A program made the translations under genes and the position numbers. This document shows positions 22,758 to 33,425 of a stretch of DNA of 64,000 nucleotides, one piece after another. The DNA comes from Alnus glutinosa (Eukaryota; Streptophyta; Magnoliopsida; Fagales; Betulaceae): NCBI RefSeq assembly GCF_958979055.1, contig NC_084886.1, forward strand, positions 4,049,001-4,113,000, read 5' to 3'. The notes beneath the pieces were generated by a model that was not told the DNA's origin, ran no database searches, and saw nothing but the letters and a program-made list of their open reading frames with translations. Position 1 is the stretch's first letter, and the number at the start of each line of letters is the position of its first letter.

Positions 22758-23360
22758 ACTTTTGCAATACTAACCTTAAACTTTAAAAAGTACCAATTTG
22801 GGTCACCATCTTTCAGAAGTTTGAAATATCAACATTTTCGTCCAAATGCAACATTAATGGTGCGTTTGGGATTGCGATTTCGTAGACAATAAATGCGATT
22901 TTAAACCAACTCACAGAAATCGTTTGGAAACTGCGTTTTTAAAAATTGCTATTTGAAAACGCAGAAAATCTGCTTTTTCAAATCGCAAGTAAAAGTGTGA
23001 TTTTTTGAAAATGCAAAATTTTAAAAGCTAATTTGCGATATTAAAGGCTAAACTATGATTTTGCCAAACGCTTAACTGTCTTTTTAAAGATCACTATTTT
23101 AAATCGCACATTTTAAAATCGTTATTTTAAATTGCAAACCCAAGTAAACCTTAAATCATAACGAAGGAAGTGAAATTTCCAACTTAGGGGTATTTTGGAA
23201 TTTTACTCATCAACTATTTAACTTAACGCTAAGTTTTGACATGAGAATTAACATTACAAACTTTTGAAAGATGGTAATCTTAAGTTAACACTTTTTAAAG
23301 TTTAATGATATGATTACAAAATTGATGAAAAATCAAAGGTGGTAAACGAAGTTTCCTTAT
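22758..23360. repeat. Second foldback of the same family with a nested element
   Basis: The left arm reads CACTTTTGCAATACTAACCT and AAACTTTAAAAAGTACCAAT. The right arm reads CTTTTTAAAGTTTAATGATA and TACAAAATTGATGAAAAATC in reverse sense. A different inverted-repeat element (22859-23150) interrupts it. The two foldbacks lie end to end. Confidence 0.6.
22859..23150. mobile_element. MITE nested within the second foldback
   Basis: The ends are GGTGCGTTTGGGATTGCGAT and, in reverse, GGTTTACTTGGGTTTGCAAT. The interior repeats AAATCGCA-type strings in both senses. TTAA-like bases flank both ends, which suggests a TTA-type duplication (PIF/Harbinger), but the exact boundary is uncertain. A worn relative lies at about 31.57-31.79 kb. 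Confidence 0.55.
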
Positions 23361-25050
23361 TTATATTTTACTTATCATCTAATGATTAGAGACAATTAGC
23401 AAGCCATTTTGCCTGTTTCTGTATTTTCTTTTTCTTTTTTTGGTCATCCGAAACTCAACCTACTAAATCTAGACTGTCTTCATGTTTATGTTCTCGACCA
23501 AAAACAATAAATTAAAAAAAAAAAAAGAAAAAAGAAAAAAAGAATCGATTCAGTGATAATATATATAGCAGCCGCGTATATTACATGCGGATAATGCAAG
23601 TAAACCGACCTTAGGTTTAAGCATGCGATTACAGCAAGAAAGTGGGCCAGCATGGCCGGCTTTATTATGATATCGATGTGGATGGATGATGATAGTGAAG
23701 GGGGTGGCATGTTGACGTAGATTGTGTTGAACATCTGTATTCACAATAAGGGAACGTAGGTGGATCCTCGATCATCCGGACCGTCCATATAGATTGACTA
23801 AGCTACGGGAGATCTTGGCCGGCGTTTCATCAAGGGGTTCGACTTTCGAGCACATGCATGAGCTTGATCTTGATCGACTAGCTTCTACGGTGGAAATAGT
23901 TGATGGAGGCCAGGCCAGGGGAATTGGGTGAGATTCGATTTTCATATGCAGCTAGTAGTCTTGAGTGCGCATCCCACAACACATTAATGGATGGTTGTCA
24001 TATATGTGCAAGGAAGCTATGATCCATTATATTCATTAGTAGTGATTAAAAAGTTGTCATCCTAGCTAGCTAATAGATGGCTCAGATTGAAAGGGCAGAA
24101 TTCATTTTTCATTAAAGGCTACCTGATCAAGTTATGCCCGGCCAAGTTGAGCTGATGGGGGGGCCTTTTTGCTACATAAATGACTTGGAAAAGCTAGCTG
24201 GTGTGGGTGGGAGTCAAGGACTACTGGAGTTTTTGAAAGAAAGACCTCAGTTTTACAGCGATCAAAAGGCTAGCCAAAAGTGAATAAAAAAGGACTTTCT
24301 TTCTTTCTTTTAGTCTCTTCTTTTTTCCGCTTTACTTTTGTTTTTTGGATGGGCACAGAAGCTTTTTTGGGCTAAGATTGTGACCAGCAATGCCTTCACT
24401 TGATGCGCTGTAGATTTTCTGTGTATCTGAATACTCCCCAGTGCATGCTTTGAGCTGAGCCATTTATTTGACCAGCTAGGGCATCCCAATCATGGTAAAC
24501 GTATTGTGGCCATTTTGTGTGTTAAGTTCCAAATCTCTATCATTATTTTTTCTCTTTCTTTTCTAAGCTTACCCTACTGGCCTACACTTTGTTATTGGTG
24601 AGAGCTAGCTAGATTCATGGAAAGTCATGGCATCCAGCTCTTTCATAATCGATCGTGCCTTTTTTGCTTTAAATCTGAGCCCCTTCCAAGTGGTATATAT
24701 ATATCAGCAAAAATGAGGCCAGCATATCTAAGCCAAGGAAGATATATGTACAACACTAGGGCCAAGCATAAAAGCAAATCCATCTATTTTTTGAAGGTAT
24801 TACCCTATAGGTTGATCATAGTTAGGAGACAGTTGTGGAGAAAAATCTGTCATCATTATCTTTTCCTTCCCAGAAGCTTTCTACATTCCAAATTTACCAT
24901 ACTTGTCACAAATTCTACTTACTATGTTTATCACTTATACAATTTTTCATTATTTTAAATAATTTATACTTTTTATAAATATTGAGCATGTAAACAAAAA
25001 GGACCTTCCCATGTAAGCTATGCCGAACTGCACGTAAAATTAATCTCTTG

Positions 25051-25081
<31 letters not shown>

Positions 25082-25266
25082 TTTTTCTGTTTTATTGCTT
25101 TAATACCGCCTTATTTCTTCATGATCAATCTTTTGAGTCATCATGTCAAGCATGAGGTGCTTGCTTACATAGAATAATGAATAGTTGCACCCCGCATGCA
25201 TGATCCCATGCGCATTATGCATGCATGCATGCAAATATATGAATAAGTAAAAGAAAATACGTTTGT

Positions 25267-25330
<64 letters not shown>

Positions 25331-26729
25331 GATATCCACATGTGTACACCCAAGAAAATTAAAAATTAATTAATTAATTATTATTATTATTATCTTCTTT
25401 TTTCTTTTTCTTTTTTAAAAAAAAAGCCCTACCAAGACGACATAGGTTGCCGTTTGGGAAATGTTTGTTAAGTGGGTAAGATACTTGATCACTCCAAGAA
25501 ACACTGAAATTTAGATCTTCGGACATGGCAGCTAGATATATACCTACCTAATCGCCAACTGCTGGTTTCTAACAAAACCAAGTAACTGAGCTGTTGTTTG
25601 TGTTTGTGTTTCTTTAAGACAAAAAAAGGCAATCTAACCTACGTACCCTCATATAAATATAACACAATTTCAAACATTCCAAAACAATATTAAATTAGAC
25701 TCTCCTACCATTCTTTGGCCCCCTAACCAACCTTTTCCATAAATTTCTATTAGCTAGCTAGGTTTTATTGTCTGATTAGAGTTCGGCTAGCTAGCTTGCC
25801 TCCTATTATTCAATAACAGTACATCTTTTAATTGTTATTAAATATGAATTGTCAGATATCTGGCTCCAATCATTAAGTGGGTTTATGTAAAAAAAAAAAA
25901 AAAAAATTTTGACACAAGAGTAATTAGAATATTAATTAAATAATTAAATCAATTATTTTTTACTAGCTTAAACTTTTGGATCACGTGGTAATTTAACTTA
26001 GTATCAAATCAAATGTCATAAGATTAAACATTGTCTCCGTCAATTTATTCCATTTCAATTTAATATTTTATGTGTTGATCCTTATTTATTAAAAAAAAAA
26101 ATTTTGAGCTCATATATGAAAATAATAAGAATATTAATTAAATAATTAGATTAATTATTTTCTATAGGCCTTATGGGATAAGAGGCGGTTTAACAACGAG
26201 ATCCTCTACTATTAAATAATAAAAAGATACAAGCCAAACTCCAAAGATTTTAATTTTAAAGGCAGCAAATGATCATACGCACATACTTTTGAAAACCAAT
26301 TATTTTGATTCTTTCTTGGATTGAAGAATTTTGAATATCAAATGGGACATTGGGAAGGGATGGGAAGAGCAGAGATTCCACTTCCTTTATTGCTAGAAAG
26401 GGATGGGGCATTAGTCAGCACCTGTTATATATCTTGACCAAGACTCTTGTGCCATTCTTTCCTCCCATACCAACTTCTCCAATATATTCCACCACAAATA
26501 TAAAAACAAAGTCTTGGAAGAGTTATTAAAAAGAAGAAAAAACCAAAATAATATATGTCCAGTGTCCACTACCACGTACCAATCACCATTACCACCGTCA
26601 ATAAAATCCAAACCCCATCAAATTGCAGCTCCAACACCCTCATTCTGCTTACATCACCACTATCAGATTCTGTCGCCAACTCTTTAATTTATTTAACAGT
26701 TTCCCTCGGCCATATGGAGCTTACAGTGG

Positions 26730-26765
<36 letters not shown>

Positions 26766-27158
26766 CACATACAATATTTTAAATGTGAAATAACAGAATC
26801 CATTTATATATATATATGTGTGTGTATATGATTCCCTCTCTTTTTCTCTCTCTCTCACACACAGTCACAAAGACAGGGTTTGCCTTCAAAAAGAAGAAGC
26901 CAAGTAGAAAATAATGGAAGAATAGCATTAACGTCTGTCACCATCAAAAATTTAAGGTCGCAAAAGCTGGTCTCAATTGAAAATAAATTCATTTATTACA
27001 TCTGCAATTGAGAGGACAGTTTTTTTTTTTAACTGACGGTCAAAGGGAGTGCATGATGATCTGTCAAACTTCTTGATGTCAGGTGGGGAAATGAAAGCTC
27101 TAAACTTTCTTTTTAGTCATCATGAACTCAGTGGGAGAAAACCTTAATTAAAATCTAA

Positions 27159-27205
<47 letters not shown>

Positions 27206-28390
27206 TATACTATACATGCAAACTCAGTGTACATATTTGAGGTTAAAAAGAAAAATTCTTGTTGGGTTATGGTTAAATTGGGATTTCCATATGATAAAAC
27301 TGGAGAATAAAATTCAAAGATAAATGATAGCCACAACATTGGTTCAGAAGCCCTGCAGGCAATGTTAGGCATTTTCATATACACTCAGTCAATGATATGG
27401 TATTATGGTGCTCCAGGTCTTGGGCCCATAACATTACAATCACTTTATAAACAAAACGTGTTACAGTTGGACACTTGAAAGGTATCCAGGTAAGTGATAA
27501 GAAACTCTTTGACGTTGATAGATTTTTTTTAATTAAATTATTAAATTAATTATTTTTTTATCGGTTTAAACTTTTTTTTTTTTTTAAACGATGCATGGTA
27601 TTAAAGCAATGATATTGAATTTAAAATTTATCCCCATAATTCATTTTTCATTTCAATTAAATACACTAAAATCATGTGATTTCAAATGGACTTTATATAT
27701 ATATATATATAATCTTGAGTGATTTATGGACTAATGTAATTGCGTATGGAGTTAATTAATGCACTGTCATATATATATAGCTTTTGGACATCGGGATCAT
27801 AGGAAACTCTGCCACATAGGAATTTATCACTGCATGGTAAAATGTTTTACTCACGTATGAATCGGTATGAGGGAGCAGACTAATTAATAATCTAACATGC
27901 TTACTAAAATCGGAGGCTGTGCAGTTTGTTCTTTATATTGGCATGTGAATATATGAAGTAATGAAGGTGGTGGTAATTAAAGACTCCTGGGACTGAAATA
28001 ATGAGAGGTGATACCTTAAGAGTGTCAGAAATCCAAAAAATAATAATAAAATAATAATAATAAAAATAAAAAAAAAAAAGAATACATTAATTGGGGCTTG
28101 ATAGATACGGATCATCACAGAAATAGAGCTACTCAATACTCATGATGTCGTCTGAGAATAATAAGGTTTTGGTCCTCTGTCTCGATAATTCATAATTGGG
28201 ATGATGAGGGTAGGAGAGAAAAAAGTAGCACCATTGGAGAGTAATCTTGAATGGAGGATTGAAAAAGAAACCGTTGGGAATCGGGAAGAGAAAAAAAAAG
28301 AAGAAAAAAAAGTGTGGGGCCTAATGCAATCAATTTGGTAAAATTTAAAGCAGGATATAAATGCATGTGAGATTTCCTATCTAGTTGGTA
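23361..28390. other. Long spacer upstream of the RSS3-like gene
   Basis: No coding gene is supported. TA microsatellites lie at about 25064-25083, 25270-25327, 26731-26761 and 27163-27195. Diverged dispersed repeats lie at 25.92-26.16 and 27.53-27.68 kb. An open frame of 113 codons at 24617 has an ATG but no recognisable domain. The less repetitive part at 23.74-24.5 kb could hold regulatory DNA, but no motif decides this. Confidence 0.4.
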
Positions 28391-28394
28391 AGCT

Positions 28395-28402
28395 TATATA
28401 AG
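28395..28402 (+). promoter_or_regulatory. TATA-like box of the RSS3-like gene
   Basis: TATATAAG lies 55 nt before the ATG at 28457, so transcription would begin close to the start codon and the leader would be short. This is inferred from position only. Confidence 0.45.
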
Positions 28403-28456
28403 GGAGAGAGGATGTTTAGGTTTTCCTTCTGAGAGGAGAGGAATTAAAGAGAGTCG

Positions 28457-30185
28457 ATGGAAGAACATCTCAGCCCATTAGCTGTTACTCATCTCCTTCA
28501 ACACACCCTACGAAGTTTGTGCATTCATGAAAATTCTCAGTGGGTCTATGCTGTCTTCTGGAGGATCCTACCCAGAAATTACCCCCCACCCAAGTGAGGA
28601 GAAACAAAAATATTTATATTTACATGCATTCACTATCACTACCCCATATTTTGTATCCATCCCATGCATCCATTAATGATTCGATACATGTTTTTAAATG
28701 TGATCGATGCTGCTATTGCATGTTTTAATTACAACAGATGGGATGGTCAAGGAGCTTATGACAGGTCAAGAGGAAACAGGAGAAACTGGTATGTCGACCT
28801 CTGAGTTTCCAACCAAAGTGTGTATTGGATCTTAGGTGTCATTATATATATAATCTATTGAGCTGTCAGGATACTGGTTTGGGAAGACGGGTTCTGCAAC
28901 TTCGCTGCGTCGTCATCAGCAGCTGATCAGATAAATTCGGGGGATTGTCCAGCTGGCTCATCTGTTCACGGGAACTGTGAGTTTCAACACTACCAAGGGC
29001 TGCAACCGGAGCTCTTTTTCAAGATGTCCCATGAGATCTACAACTATGGAGAAGGGTAATTCTCATTTTCTTTTGTGGTTGGATTATTCAAGTAGCCCTA
29101 ATTAATTAAACACCATTTAGAAAGAAAGAAAGATAGAAAACAACTTGATTAATTGGTTCCATGGAACAGTTTGATAGGAAAAGTGGCTGCAGATCATAGC
29201 CATAAGTGGATATACAAAGAACCAAATGACCAAGAAATCAACTTCTTGTCAGCATGGCACAACTCCGCCGACTCAGTAAGCCTTAATTAATTTAGCTAGT
29301 GGTTTCATGTTAATGTTCTGTTTTCTTCCAGCAACGTACCATATATATTTTGTTCTATTTTCCTTTCTTTTTGCAGCACCCCAGGACATGGGAAGCCCAG
29401 TTCCAGTCTGGTATAAAGGTATTGCATTTCAAACCAAAAGACATAAAAAGTTTAGGTAACACCAACTCTCTTGCATCGTTTGATTCAAATATCTTGCAGA
29501 CCATAGCCCTGATTGCAGTTAGAGAAGGTGTGGTTCAGTTAGGAGCCATTCACAAGGTCCTGATCTCTCTAAACTAGTTTCCAGTCAATTAATTATATAT
29601 GCCATATCCCTCAAACCTTTATTTATTTATTTATTTTTTCCGTTCTGGGTATATATATTCAAGGTGATTGAAGACCTGAACTACGTTGTTCCACTAAGAA
29701 AGAAATTCAGCTACATTGAAAGCATCCCGGGCGTGCTTTTACCCCACCCGTCCTCCTCCGCATACCCGTTCAAAGTTGATGGATACGGAAGCCCAGACGC
29801 GTGGCATTTCCAAGGCAGTCTTGCACCCCCGCAAGCCGATCAATTCTATGAGCAATACAACCAACCTTTGAGAGTAACACCTTCCATGAGCAGCCTTGAA
29901 GCGCTTCTCTCGAAGCTTCCATCAGTTGTGCCGCCCACCACACCGCCACAATCACAGTTCATGTCATCTCAGAGGGCGTTTGAATTTATGGGAATGGAAA
30001 AAGTGGCCAAGGAGGAAACTGATCATGATCATCAGGATCAGGTATATAGGCCTACTGTACACGATGTGGGTGAGACCAGTAGCTCCATGTCGGCCTACTA
30101 TCGTCATCATCAACATCATTTCCATCAGAACCAAGATCATGGTCAGAATGTAACTAGCAGCGGACCCAACAATAATGGATTTTAA
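28457..30185 (+). CDS. RSS3: RICE SALT SENSITIVE 3 (RSS3)-like bHLH-MYC_N domain protein
   Basis: Seven exons join to 1,101 nt, or 366 residues: 28457-28593, 28738-28788, 28870-29055, 29170-29275, 29377-29418, 29500-29556 and 29664-30185. All introns are GT-AG and short. The N-terminal half is a bHLH-MYC_N domain: LLQHTLRSLCIHENSQWVYA, then WRILPRNYPPPKWDGQGAYD, LVWEDGFCNF, FQHYQGLQPELFFKMSHEIY, GLIGKVAADHSHKWIYKE and a WEAQFQSGIKTIALIAVREG block. Exon 7 adds RKKFSYIESIPGVLLPHPSS, a serine/proline stretch and a His-rich tail. No bHLH DNA-binding region follows, as in the RSS3 family. Rice RSS3 is nuclear and bridges JAZ repressors and bHLH factors to tune jasmonate responses and root elongation under salt; that role is carried over by family. 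Several paralogues exist in plants, so strict orthology is not settled. Confidence 0.92.
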
Positions 30186-30421
30186 TTGACACATTAGGTG
30201 TTACTAGCTAGCTCTAGTTGATTTTATTAGATTAATTATTATATAGGCCAGGAATCAGGCGCTTTGATTTCTAACCTTTTAGTTTCAGTATTGTCTTCAT
30301 TGGGTGTATCTCCTAGGCCAGGCTAGGCTAGGCTAGGCTTAGCTTTCCTAGTCTGATCGATGTAGTTCCAAGAATCCTCCATCCACTTCTCGTATACGAG
30401 CATTACCTTGTTTTTTATGTC

Positions 30422-31440
30422 CCTTTTTTTTTTTTTTTTTTTTGAACGGGAGCATTTCATTCATAGCATAAACGCCCGAAGGCAAGAACACTGTCCCAAA
30501 TCTACAACGGAAGCCCAAAGGCTGGAGATAATGAGTACAGATGAAGAATCCCTAAACACTAAGCCAAGAACAAACCTAGCTTGAAGCAGCAAACTAAAGC
30601 AACAGGCTAAAATTACAAGAGCAAACAATTGACCCTTTCTAAACAATGAAGAACAACCCATCTCAAGTGAAAAGGTCTGGTCTAGCAAACATGCCACCTA
30701 AATGCCCAAGTAAAAATTAGCCCACTACAATAGCAAACTGTGAAAGAAAGCTGGAATATACAGAAAAACACAGAAACAAAATCGCCAAGCCAGAAGGAGG
30801 AACCACCCGGACCAGCGTGTGAAAGACCACCCGCCGCACTCGGGCCTTCCCTATCGCCACCAACCAGCCGACCATCTCGAGAAACACCACCCAGACGGCC
30901 GAAAAAGAGGCACGTTGCCCACACGCGCAAGCGCGTGCAAGCCACGCTCCGAGCGTGGAGGACCGACACCGCCGGAAGATGAGTCGACGGGAACAGAGGC
31001 TGACAATGAACAACACAAGGGAGGTCGTGTCGCAAGAACTCCCGCGTAGCCATGTAGATCTAAACTCAAAAGAAGGCCAGAGAACTCGAACAAAGTCACT
31101 CCCACGGACGACTTGCAACGAAATGAATCTGTCAAAACAAAGAAAAGAAAACAACCAAAGAACAAATAAACAATGCTCCATAGCCCTAACAGCTAGGAGA
31201 ACCACAACCACCACTGGAAACAAGCCGGGGGGAACAAAAAATCCCACTGGGACAAGCCAGTGGACACAAAAAAACCACTCTAGCTCCCAAAGAAGCTAGA
31301 GGGAGACGCACCACCGAGAGGATGGAGGCGTGAGGCCTCCCTCCCCCAGAGAAATCTACTCTCAAAAGCGCTCTTTCTCTAAACTAAGAAAAATGAGACT
31401 TTCTCTCTCTAAAATCACTTTCGTTGGAATTCCTCTTCTA
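30422..31440 (-). mobile_element. Non-LTR retroelement copy, about 1.02 kb, with target-site duplication
   Basis: Read on the minus strand, the unit ends in TGCCTTCGGGCG, a TGAATGAAATGCTCCCGTTC phrase and a poly(A) tail (poly(T) at about 30423-30443). TACCTTGTTTTTTATGTC (30404-30421) is repeated as the same string with one T fewer at 31441-31457, the sign of target-primed insertion. The body is GC-rich, with overlapping minus-strand open frames up to 176 codons (30717-31247), none with a domain I recognise. It shares sequence with the plus-strand copy at 14620-15239. It lies 236 bp past the stop codon of the RSS3-like gene, so it may fall in or near its 3' end. Confidence 0.8.
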
Positions 31441-31457
31441 TACCTTGTTTTTATGTC

Positions 31458-33425
31458 TGCTTATGTAAGGCTGTGTGTATATGTGTGCGTGTGTGAGAAA
31501 GAGGGAGAGACAGAAAACATGGAAAAAAATTAATAAGTTTAGACAAAAATTAATGGGTTTGAAAACATCGAAAAATTTACGGTTCGTTTAAAAAAAACCT
31601 ACAATTTTAGAGGTTGAACTACTGCATTTTTGTGCGGTAGGTATCTTCTATTTTACAGATTTTACTAATTGTTAAAGTGCATTTTCAAACAATCACATTT
31701 TTTTTAATTGCATTTTAAAATCAATATTTTTTTTAGATAGGACGTTTTAAAATCGTTAAACCAAAAACAAACACTAACTAAAGTAATTGCAAATTAGTTA
31801 AGTTATAAATTAAGTATAAAAAAGATCGAAAAGCGGCTTAATTAGTACTAGCAAGAATGGAACATATATGTATATATAGAGGAGACATGTATTGGATATT
31901 TTTAGGCTATCGTCTGGCACAAGATTATCGTCATTGAAGCATATATTTTCACAGATTTCCTTGTACCAGCTGAGAAGTGATCAGAACAAACTTAATGACA
32001 AGTGCATTGCTGATGTCTTACCCTGAAGGTATAGTAGATTTGTAACTATTATTAACCTTTTTAGCTCACCAGAAAAGAATTAACTACCCTTTTTATGGGA
32101 TAAACCTTAATTGGAGGTTCAAATCCCAATGGACACTTGCGTTATTCCAGATTCAGCGCGCAAATTAACACTCGGCTCAAAATAAGCATCCGCTGATTAG
32201 TGTTAATTACCATGGAGAAAAACTTACCAAAAAGAAAAAAAGAAAAAAAGAAAGAAAACTATGGAGAAATAAAGACCAAGTATAATGTTCCAGAAAGACA
32301 ATTTCTACTCTACATGTGTTACGTACATGGTTTTACAAACGGGTAATGGGGATAGATTTTAGGTTTGGAAGAAACCTAAACTTTAGATTTTAAGGGAACC
32401 TAGATCTTTTAAATTCAAAGGGAGCCTAGACATTACAAAGACATATAATAGAGATACAAGATAGGAGATGAACTCCTACATCTACCCGAAGATAAACCCT
32501 TAATACAAATAAATTACTCGGAGATAACTCTTTCTTTGACTCGGAAATAATTAAACTCTTACAAAGAACACTAAAAATCTACTACTAAATAATTTCGATC
32601 TGTGTCATAATGCTACAAGTAATTAAAAGGCTTGCTAAAATAGATAACTATCATTATTTAATAATATAATTCTATTCTAATACGACTTTTAACTTATCTC
32701 CATTTTACATCCATACCAAGGTGACCAATAGCCGATCGAATGGCATGCACATGCTTATGCGCAATGTTTACTCGGGGGTAAAGGAGGAGGTAAGCTTGGG
32801 TATGAATATTATCCAGCAAGCAAAACATGAAATTCTTTGGATCAACAAAGACTATTTTGATTTTCAATAAGAGACTTCAATAGGGCCTCTGACCATGTGT
32901 GTAAAAACTCTTAAGCAACCTCTCTTTGCAAGCCAATTTTCAAAGGTAAGTTCTACCTATCATTCTCCATCACGCATCTCTACGTACACTTTCAGGGCAA
33001 TGACTCAAATTTCTAGAATACAATTACAGAAGTTCTATCCAATAAGATGTGGATGTGGCGAATATACACCACAACCATCCATAGTGGGTTCCATCTGTAC
33101 GTGACAACAAACGGATGCGACATTGCCTAGGACAATCCAGTCACTAAAGAGGACCTAACTCCTTTGTTTTGTGATTGTTTTTATTGTCGCCTAGCTTGCG
33201 CCTTAGAAAACACAAAATAAAAGCTTAGCTCTTCTTTTTTTTTTTTCTTTTTTTTGGGAACAAATAATAGAAAATCAAGAAATAAATAAACTCCAATCCT
33301 TTAATGGAGAGACAAAAGCCCAAAGGAAGAATCATGATGTAAATCAAAGCACAAGGGCATCGTACGTATCATTCTGATAAGAATGAAGTGAGATATAACT
33401 GTTAATATCCCACGAAAACAAAAGC
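31458..33425. other. Intergenic spacer between convergent RSS3-like and ThrRS genes
   Basis: No gene is supported. A worn inverted-repeat element lies at about 31570-31790 and a T-rich tract at 33232-33257. The two neighbouring genes converge here, so both 3' ends and polyadenylation sites should lie at the borders. Confidence 0.45.

Noticed and set aside
24617..24958. 113-codon open frame
   Set aside because: No domain, no plausible splice partner, and composition like the surrounding AT-rich DNA.
13012..28390. A hidden gene, miRNA or biosynthetic cluster in the 15-kb spacer
   Set aside because: On both strands I saw only repeats, a copia fossil and short unrelated frames. No known miRNA sequence was recognised by eye.
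30717..31247. 176-codon minus-strand open frame
   Set aside because: It lies within a retroelement with a tail and duplications. Two other frames are also open there, there is no recognised domain, and its hydrophobic composition follows GC-rich repeat DNA.
32100..32170. Another GGTTCAAATCCC string suggestive of a tRNA T arm
   Set aside because: No acceptor stem or anticodon arm was found around it.
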